Source of the DNA: Actinomycetota bacterium
Lineage (GTDB): Bacteria > Actinomycetota > Coriobacteriia > Coriobacteriales > RUG844
Direction of reading: 5' to 3'
Assembly (NCBI GenBank): GCA_013335845.1
Contig: JAAXUU010000109.1
Span: forward strand, 1 to 5,534
DNA length: 5,534 bases
A program made the position numbers and the translations under genes. The stretch's first letter is position 1. Each line of letters opens with the position of its first letter. This document shows positions 1-4,212 of this stretch, one piece after another. The notes beneath the pieces were generated by a model that saw only the letters and a program-made list of their open reading frames with translations, had not been told where the DNA came from and did no database searches.

Positions 1-1
1 C

Positions 2-664
2 ACCGCAATGCAGATGGATAACAAAGCCAAAGGCCTTTCGGTCGATATCCTCGCCCGTGCCTTGGCTCAGGCCAAAGAAGGTCGTGCGTTCATCCTCGGC
101 AAGATGATGGAGTCCATCTCCACTCCTCGTGAAGAGTTGAGCGAGCATGCACCGCGCATCATCACCATCAAGATTCCAACCGATAAGATCCGCGAGGTCA
201 TCGGTAGCGGTGGAAAGGTGATCCGTGGTATCCAAGAGGATACCGGTGCCACCATCGATATCCAAGAAGACGGTACCATCTTCATTGCAAGCCATGACCT
301 GGGTGGCGAAGAGGCGAAGAGGCGCATCGAGGCCATCGTCAAAGTTCCGGAACTGGGAGAGGAATACGTCGGTCGCGTCGTCTCGATCCAGACCTTCGGG
401 GCATTCGTCGAGATAACCCCCGGCAAAGACGGTCTTCTCCATATTTCACGCGTAGCCAACGGCCGCGTGAACAAAGTAGAGGATGTTCTGGAAGTGGGCG
501 ATGAGGTCAAGGTCAAGATAATCGAGATAGGCGATAACGGTAAGATATCCCTCGACCGCCTCGATAAACCGGATGCCCCCGCGTCTTCGGGCTCGACGAC
601 CGCTGAGCAGCCGCGTCAACATCGTTCCGGCGACAACGATAGACAGCCTCGCCGCAAGCACTAG
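2..664 (+). CDS. pnp: Polyribonucleotide nucleotidyltransferase (PNPase), C-terminal part; 5' end outside window
   Basis: PNPase degrades RNA 3'-to-5' by phosphorolysis, releasing nucleoside diphosphates, as a cytoplasmic homotrimer. Only the last 220 residues are here, roughly 30 % of the usual length. The open frame enters from the left edge, so the Met codon at 8 is internal: T-A-M-Q-M-D-N-K matches the end of the second RNase PH core, and the segment ending in the ILGKM motif follows. A KH domain occupies about fragment residues 52-108, with its RNA-binding GxxG loop as GSGG (nt 203-214). An S1 domain follows at about 119-190 (GRVVSIQTFGAFVE, DGLLHIS, RVNKVEDV). The last 30 residues form a polar, arginine-rich disordered tail ending in RRKH, a plausible extra RNA contact. 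The phosphorolytic active site lies outside the window. A strong terminator follows 24 nt after the TAG stop, so the transcript probably ends there. Identification is secure from the KH-S1 arrangement and the neighbours. Confidence 0.97.
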   Translation, partial: TAMQMDNKAKGLSVDILARALAQAKEGRAFILGKMMESISTPREELSEHAPRIITIKIPTDKIREVIGSGGKVIRGIQEDTGATIDIQEDGTIFIASHDLGGEEAKRRIEAIVKVPELGEEYVGRVVSIQTFGAFVEITPGKDGLLHISRVANGRVNKVEDVLEVGDEVKVKIIEIGDNGKISLDRLDKPDAPASSGSTTAEQPRQHRSGDNDRQPRRKH

Positions 665-687
665 AGCACTACATATCGTGAACCAGT

Positions 688-724
688 CAAGCTCCCGTGG
701 AACGAATCACGGGAGCTTGTTTTT
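688..724 (+). terminator. Strong intrinsic terminator of pnp
   Basis: A perfect 12-bp stem, CAAGCTCCCGTG (688-699) with CACGGGAGCTTG (708-719), has an 8-nt loop (GAACGAAT) and is followed at once by five T residues (720-724). It is GC-rich and lies 24 nt after the pnp stop codon, as expected for a Rho-independent terminator. It separates pnp from the downstream peptidase-dapB unit. The reverse strand has no T tract beyond the stem, so it should act only in the + direction. Confidence 0.95.
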
Positions 725-768
725 CGCGGTATATCATTCACGCCTGAACCTGTCGTCTGCGTACACGG

Positions 769-820
769 TGGCAACCACGTCTGACAACCACATGTGATAA
801 CAACGTGTGACAACCACGGG
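769..820. repeat. Four tandem 13-bp repeats in the pnp-peptidase intergenic region
   Basis: Four head-to-tail units start at 769, 782, 795 and 808, exactly 13 bp apart: TGGCAACCACGTC, TGACAACCACATG, TGATAACAACGTG and TGACAACCACGGG. Against the consensus TGACAACCACGTG they match at 11, 12, 11 and 12 of 13 positions. The flanking 13-mers do not match. The array is non-coding and ends 31 bp before the proposed -35 element of the peptidase gene, so it could be an iterated protein-binding site. It could also be slippage debris; the function is unknown. Confidence 0.85.
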
Positions 821-851
821 TCTGTGAGAGTCCTCTCGTTTGTGTGTGAAC

Positions 852-881
852 TTCCCATAAGCAGGGTAATTGCAGTAGAAT
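852..881 (+). promoter_or_regulatory. Candidate sigma70-type promoter of the M16 peptidase-dapB unit
   Basis: The -10 element TAGAAT (876-881) matches the TATAAT consensus at 5 of 6 positions. The -35 element TTCCCA (852-857) matches TTGACA at 4 of 6, with an 18-bp spacer. Transcription would start near 888, giving a leader of about 35 nt before the ATG at 923. The position fits: it lies after the pnp terminator and before a good AAGGAG ribosome binding site (907-912). This is pattern matching only. An alternative pair, TTGCAG (870-875) with TATCAC (892-897), is weaker. Confidence 0.55.
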
Positions 882-904
882 GATTATCCAGTATCACTAA
901 TCAT
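880..904. promoter_or_regulatory. Perfect inverted repeat at the proposed transcription start (possible operator)
   Basis: ATGATTA (880-886) and TAATCAT (898-904) are perfect 7-bp inverted repeats separated by 11 bp. The half-site centres are 18 bp apart, close to two helical turns. The left arm overlaps the last bases of the proposed -10 box and the right arm ends 2 bp before the AAGGAG ribosome binding site. A dimeric repressor bound here would block transcription. As RNA the AT-rich stem would be weak, so a DNA operator seems likelier than an RNA switch. No regulator is identifiable in the window. Confidence 0.4.
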
Positions 905-922
905 CCAAGGAGACTTAACTCT

Positions 923-2188
923 ATGTTTTATCGCGAAACGGTTCTCGATAACGGTATTACCGTCCTAACCGAGGAAATGGGCGGCGTCCGCTCTGTAACA
1001 CTCGGTCTTTGGTTCTGCGTCGGTTCCCGCGACGAGAAACCGGAACAAGCCGGTATGTCGCACTTCATGGAGCATATGATGTTCAAAGGGACCAAAACAC
1101 GTGACGCTATCCAGATATCCTCCGAGTTCGAACAGCTCGGGGCGGAACTGAATGCATTCACTTCGAAAGAGTATACCTGCTACTATGCTCGTTTCGTCGA
1201 CGACAAACTGCCCCGTGCGATCGACATATTAAGCGACATGGTCATCGATTCGGTTTTCGCTCAGGATTGCATCGACTTCGAGAGGGAAGTGGTGATCGAG
1301 GAGATCGCCCGAAGTGAGGATACCCCCGACGATCACGTATACGACCTTTTCACCGATAAGGTATTCCCGACCCATCCTCTCGGTCGCCCGATCATCGGAA
1401 CGAGGGACATAGTCGGTGGTTTCAAGCATGAGGATTGCGTCTCCTTCCACAACACGCATTATTCGACCGGGAATCTAGTTATCGTCGCCGCGGGTAATGT
1501 CGACCATGATGCATTCGTAGCGCTTTGCGAAGAGCATTTCGCAACACTCCCGAAGGGACCACGGACGGTACGGGACGAATTCTCCGATCTCGATAACGAA
1601 CCGTTCTGTTTCCTGAAGAAAGAGACGGAGCAAGCACATATCCTTTATGGAATGCCATCGCTTCCGGCGAACCATCCCGATCGTTTCGCTTCGATACTGC
1701 TCGATTGCGCGCTCGGCGGCGGTATGTCGTCGCGATTGTTTCAAGAAGTCCGTGAGAAACGCGGTCTTGCTTATGCGATCTACGCAAGCACGAGTTACTA
1801 TATCGGTATCGGTGAGTTCGCCGTCTATGCAGGCACCCGACCTACGAATATCGATGAGGTCGTGGGAATCATCAAGACGGAGATCGATAAAGTGTTGAAG
1901 GATGGTATCACCGAAGACGAGCTCGCACGTGTCCGTGATTTCACGGTGGGGCAACTCGTTTTAGGTATGGAAGCGACTCGTAATAGGATGCTCCGTCTTG
2001 GAAAGAACGCCATCATGGGCAACGACCAACTTTCGCTTGAAGAGACCATCGAGTCCTACAATGCGGTGACTTTGGAGGATATCGCACGCGTCGCCCAAGT
2101 CTATGCCGCTCAGCCGACACTAGCCATAATCAGCCCCTACGATGACAAGAAATTGAAGAAGATGTTAACCGTTGAAAGCGAGGCATAG
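923..2188 (+). CDS. M16B-family zinc metallopeptidase (pitrilysin / mitochondrial processing peptidase-like)
   Basis: This 421-residue protein has the usual length of single-chain bacterial M16B peptidases, which dimerise to form a closed chamber. The inverted zinc motif HxxEH is intact as H47-F-M-E50-H51; E50 is the catalytic base. The third zinc ligand is predicted to be E127, in the EREVVIEEI segment, 76 residues after H51 as in MPP-beta. GAELNAFTSKE (73-83) is also typical. The C-terminal half carries the conserved block at 265-284, which includes SSRLFQEVREKRG and ends at Y284, with R280 and Y284 as the likely substrate-binding pair. No signal peptide or membrane segment is visible, so it should be cytoplasmic. 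The start at 923 follows AAGGAG (907-912). Related proteins sit next to pnp in mycobacteria (PepR) and near it in Bacillus (MlpA). The physiological substrate is not known from sequence. The gene directly abuts dapB. Confidence 0.93.
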   Translation: MFYRETVLDNGITVLTEEMGGVRSVTLGLWFCVGSRDEKPEQAGMSHFMEHMMFKGTKTRDAIQISSEFEQLGAELNAFTSKEYTCYYARFVDDKLPRAIDILSDMVIDSVFAQDCIDFEREVVIEEIARSEDTPDDHVYDLFTDKVFPTHPLGRPIIGTRDIVGGFKHEDCVSFHNTHYSTGNLVIVAAGNVDHDAFVALCEEHFATLPKGPRTVRDEFSDLDNEPFCFLKKETEQAHILYGMPSLPANHPDRFASILLDCALGGGMSSRLFQEVREKRGLAYAIYASTSYYIGIGEFAVYAGTRPTNIDEVVGIIKTEIDKVLKDGITEDELARVRDFTVGQLVLGMEATRNRMLRLGKNAIMGNDQLSLEETIESYNAVTLEDIARVAQVYAAQPTLAIISPYDDKKLKKMLTVESEA

Positions 2189-2977
2189 ATGATCAAGGTT
2201 CTTATTTGCGGTATCTACGGCAGGATGGGAACATGCACGGCGAACGCCGTTGCGACATCCGAAGACATGGAGTTGCTTGCAGGTGTGGATAACGGCTCCC
2301 AGACCGTACCTCTTGTCATCGACGGCACGGAAGTCCGAATGTATCGCGATCTTTCGCAGGCGATAGACGAAACGAAGCCCGACGTCATGGTAGATTTCAC
2401 GCACCCCAGCGCGGTTGAGGGTAATATACGCATCGCGCTTTCCAAGGGTGTCGATTGCGTGGTCGGGACGACGGGTCTCGCACAGGATGTACTCGAGGAC
2501 GCTATGGCTTCTGCAGCAGACGATGTGACGTTGTTCGTTGCCCCGAACTTCACGACCGGCGCTGTCCTCATGATGGAATTCGCGAAAACCGCCGCGAAAT
2601 ATTTCCCGGATATCGAGATCATAGAGTTCCATCACGATGGGAAGGCGGATTCCCCAAGTGGAACGGCTATACGTACGGCGCATCTTATCGCAGAGGCTAA
2701 GACGATACCTACGAATGCGCCCGGAAACGAAACCGAGCTACCGGGTATGGAAGGTGCTCGCGGAGCCCTTGTAGAGGGAATTCCGATACATTCGGTGAGA
2801 ACCGAGGGGTATGTCGCGCACCAGGAAGTCATATTCGGCTCGAAAGGTCAGACCCTCACCATCCGTCATGACTCTATAGACAGAGCTTCGTATATGCCCG
2901 GGGTCTTGCTTGCGATCCGTAACGTTAAAGATAGGAAAGGCCTGATCGTCGGATTAGAGAAACTCATGGATCTCTAA
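2189..2977 (+). CDS. dapB: 4-Hydroxy-tetrahydrodipicolinate reductase
   Basis: DapB reduces the DapA product, hydroxy-tetrahydrodipicolinate, to tetrahydrodipicolinate with NAD(P)H in the diaminopimelate/lysine pathway. The protein has 262 residues; bacterial DapB proteins are usually about 245-275. The N-terminal Rossmann domain has G8-I-Y-G-R-M-G14 as its dinucleotide loop, VDFTHPSA (68-75), GTTGL (93-97) and APNF (118-121). The catalytic/substrate segment EFHHDGKADSPSGTA (146-160) holds the H148-H149 pair, K152 and the PSGTA loop. The C-terminal part (IHSVR, VAHQEVIFG, TIRHDSIDR) resembles actinobacterial DapB. After strand 2, D34 is followed by N35 instead of the arginine found in E. coli, so use of NADH as well as NADPH is plausible (inference). 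The ATG follows the peptidase TAG with no intervening base. A weak GAGG (2180-2183) inside the upstream gene serves as ribosome binding site, suggesting translational coupling. Confidence 0.97.
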   Translation: MIKVLICGIYGRMGTCTANAVATSEDMELLAGVDNGSQTVPLVIDGTEVRMYRDLSQAIDETKPDVMVDFTHPSAVEGNIRIALSKGVDCVVGTTGLAQDVLEDAMASAADDVTLFVAPNFTTGAVLMMEFAKTAAKYFPDIEIIEFHHDGKADSPSGTAIRTAHLIAEAKTIPTNAPGNETELPGMEGARGALVEGIPIHSVRTEGYVAHQEVIFGSKGQTLTIRHDSIDRASYMPGVLLAIRNVKDRKGLIVGLEKLMDL

Positions 2978-2999
2978 GCACAGCACTCAGTGCCACAGT

Positions 3000-3025
3000 C
3001 GATAGCGCGTTCCGATAGCTTGTTC
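3000..3025. repeat. Tandem 13-bp duplication in the dapB-dapA gap
   Basis: CGATAGCGCGTTC (3000-3012) is followed directly by CGATAGCTTGTTC (3013-3025); the units agree at 11 of 13 positions. The rest of the 175-bp gap shows no gene. The repeat unit length equals that of the array upstream of the peptidase gene, but the sequences are unrelated. Its role is unknown. Confidence 0.6.
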
Positions 3026-3047
3026 GCACCCTATACGGTATCGAAAA

Positions 3048-3085
3048 ACACGGGTATTTTACCTTACACGGCGAATTCTCCGTGT
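3048..3085 (+). promoter_or_regulatory. Repeated ACACGG arms with a shared complementary CCGTGT, upstream of dapA
   Basis: ACACGG occurs at 3048-3053 and again at 3066-3071, and its complement CCGTGT lies at 3080-3085. The nearer pair forms a 6-bp GC-containing hairpin with an 8-nt loop, which a G-U and an A-U pair could extend. The farther pair is an alternative that excludes the first. No T tract follows, so this is not a standard terminator. It could be an operator or a fold at the dapB 3' end. A small palindrome, GGTATTTTACC (3053-3063), lies between the arms. Confidence 0.3.
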
Positions 3086-3110
3086 GAATAAGGAAAACAG
3101 TATCTGAATG

Positions 3111-3119
3111 TGGCACAAT
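3111..3119 (+). promoter_or_regulatory. Weak extended -10 candidate for dapA
   Basis: TGG followed by CACAAT (hexamer 3114-3119, 4 of 6 to TATAAT) has the TGn extension of an extended -10 promoter. Transcription would start near 3126, about 27 nt before the dapA ATG. No convincing -35 hexamer stands 16-18 bp upstream. The 175-bp gap after dapB makes a separate dapA promoter reasonable, but read-through from dapB is equally possible. Confidence 0.25.
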
Positions 3120-3152
3120 TAGGCAACGGTTCTTGTATCAGAGGAGATTCCC

Positions 3153-4043
3153 ATGTCAGAATTACGCTTTGGCAGACTTATACCTGCAATGATCACACCC
3201 TTTGACGCCGAGAGGAATCTCGATCTCAAACGCGCACAGGAATTAGCCATACGTCTTCTTGACGGAGGCAGTGATTCTTTGATAATCACAGGTACGACCG
3301 GGGAGTCTCCCACGGTGTTCTATCCTCAGAAAATCGAACTGTTCAAAGCGGTGGTCGAAGCTGTAGATGGACGTGCACCGGTAATCGCGAACGTCGGCGA
3401 CAACTGTACTGCGGACTCCGTGGACTTCGCGCGTGAAGTCGAGAAACTCGGTGTCGACGGTTTCATGTGCGTCGTTCCGTATTATAACAAGCCTCCACAA
3501 GAGGGTCTGTATCGCCATTTCTCGGCAATCGCCGCGGCGGTCGATCTTCCTGTCATCCTGTACAATATCCCCGGTCGTTGTGTTATAAATATGACCGCCG
3601 AGACGACTCTGCGCTTGGCGCATGATTGCGAGAACATCGTCGCTATCAAAGAGGCGAGTGGGAAGATGGATCAGATAAAGGAGATCATCGATGGTGCACC
3701 GGATGACTTCGTAGTCTATTCGGGCGATGATGACGCAACATTGGACATCATGAAACTCGGTGGTGTCGGTGTTATCTCCGTCATCGCGAATATCGCTCCC
3801 GCTCGTATGAAAGAGGTCATCGATGCTTTCGTTGCCGGTGATATCGCAGGTGCCGAACTGAAGAACGAGGCTCTGCGTCCACTCATGAAAGCACTGTTCG
3901 CTACGTCCAATCCCATTCTGGTTAAGGAAGCGATAAAACTCATGGGCTTCGATTGTGGCGGTGTACGTCTGCCCCTTATCGATGCGACGCCGGAACAAAG
4001 TGCGGCTCTTGCAGCGGTTATGCGACAAGTAGGCGTTTTATAA
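3153..4043 (+). CDS. dapA: 4-Hydroxy-tetrahydrodipicolinate synthase
   Basis: DapA condenses pyruvate with aspartate-4-semialdehyde, the first committed step to diaminopimelate and lysine; it is a cytoplasmic (beta/alpha)8 barrel, normally a tetramer. The 296 residues are full length. By alignment with E. coli DapA, the Schiff-base lysine is K166 (AIKEA), the proton-relay residues are T48 (in GTTGE, 47-51), Y111 (PYYNKP) and Y137 (LYNIPGR), and the carboxylate-binding arginine is R142, so the enzyme should be active. At the lysine feedback site, E. coli H53 and H56 correspond to Y57 and K60, and E84 to D88, while N80 is kept as N84. Loss of the histidine contacts suggests weak or no lysine inhibition, as in many Gram-positive enzymes (inference). 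The start is supported by GAGGAG (3141-3146), 6 nt before the ATG. Lying just upstream of RNase J matches actinobacterial and Bacillus synteny. Confidence 0.98.
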   Translation: MSELRFGRLIPAMITPFDAERNLDLKRAQELAIRLLDGGSDSLIITGTTGESPTVFYPQKIELFKAVVEAVDGRAPVIANVGDNCTADSVDFAREVEKLGVDGFMCVVPYYNKPPQEGLYRHFSAIAAAVDLPVILYNIPGRCVINMTAETTLRLAHDCENIVAIKEASGKMDQIKEIIDGAPDDFVVYSGDDDATLDIMKLGGVGVISVIANIAPARMKEVIDAFVAGDIAGAELKNEALRPLMKALFATSNPILVKEAIKLMGFDCGGVRLPLIDATPEQSAALAAVMRQVGVL

Positions 4044-4068
4044 CAGAATGTATCAGTCACAAAAGGTG

Positions 4069-4086
4069 GCTGTTGAAAGAAACAGC
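4069..4086 (+). other. Small hairpin shortly after dapA
   Basis: GCTGTT (4069-4074) and AACAGC (4081-4086) form a 6-bp stem with a GAAAGA loop, 25 nt after the dapA stop codon. No T tract follows (the next bases are GGGACC), so it is a poor intrinsic terminator. It may be a 3'-end or processing structure in a dapA-RNase J transcript. Between here and 4150 I see no gene and no convincing promoter. Confidence 0.3.
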
Positions 4087-4152
4087 GGGACCGGAAGCGA
4101 TGCGCCGCATGGGAACATTGCACATGGATAGTGCCGGTTCTGCGTAAAGATC

Positions 4153-4168
4153 AAGCCCCGAGGGGCTT
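4153..4168 (+). promoter_or_regulatory. GC-rich hairpin in the RNase J leader, or a terminator without a T tract
   Basis: AAGCCC (4153-4158), loop CGAG, GGGCTT (4163-4168) make a perfect 6-bp stem closed by a compact tetraloop. The following bases, AGTCGTGTATG, are not T-rich, so classical intrinsic termination is unlikely. The hairpin lies 45 nt before the RNase J ATG. It could partly terminate dapA transcripts, or protect or present the 5' end of the RNase J mRNA. Confidence 0.5.
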
Positions 4169-4170
4169 AG

Positions 4171-4191
4171 TCGTGTATGTTATACACACGA
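4171..4191 (+). promoter_or_regulatory. Second leader hairpin immediately before the RNase J ribosome binding site
   Basis: TCGTGTAT (4171-4178) can pair with ATACAC (4182-4187) and then GA (4190-4191), leaving a GTT loop and a 2-nt bulge (AC, 4188-4189). An alternative pairs TCGTGT (4171-4176) with ACACGA (4186-4191). The stem ends 2 nt before the AAAGGAG ribosome binding site and starts 2 nt after the preceding hairpin. Stacking of the two stems next to the ribosome site suggests control of translation or mRNA stability, but nothing in the sequence proves it. Confidence 0.4.
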
Positions 4192-4193
4192 CG

Positions 4194-4200
4194 AAAGGAG
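4194..4200 (+). promoter_or_regulatory. Ribosome binding site selecting the RNase J start
   Basis: AAAGGAG lies 12 nt before the ATG at 4213, a slightly long spacing. It decides the start: the only other upstream in-frame start is the ATG at 4177 (nearest upstream stop TAG at 4168-4170). That ATG is buried in the second leader hairpin, and the only purine run before it belongs to the first hairpin. Confidence 0.75.
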
Positions 4201-4212
4201 AATCGAATATCC

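Noticed and set aside
8..664. Independent small RNA-binding protein starting at the ATG at position 8
   Set aside because: The frame is open to the left edge, and the residues around this Met match the continuous PNPase sequence between its core and KH domains. It is therefore a truncated pnp and not a separate gene.
826..837. GAGAG-TC-CTCTC inverted repeat before the peptidase promoter
   Set aside because: The stem is only 4-5 bp with a very short loop, a length expected by chance, and it has no clear positional meaning.
661..897. 78-codon minus-strand frame across the pnp-peptidase gap, and a 74-codon plus-strand frame at 573-797
   Set aside because: Both run through the terminator stem and the 13-bp repeat array, and the plus-strand frame also overlaps the pnp tail. 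The encoded sequences look like random translations of repeats.
1475..1954. 159-codon minus-strand frame (and a second overlapping one) inside the M16 peptidase gene
   Set aside because: These are shadow frames of a well-conserved gene, with no family resemblance and no independent context.
2978..3152. Lysine riboswitch or T-box leader upstream of dapA
   Set aside because: The 175-bp gap lacks the conserved lysine-riboswitch core segments, a T-box sequence and a terminator/antiterminator T tract. Only short hairpins are present.
3243..4028. 261-codon open frame on the minus strand opposite dapA
   Set aside because: It is fully antisense to a certain gene, has a His/Arg/Asp-rich composition typical of a shadow of the coding strand, and shows no recognisable domain.
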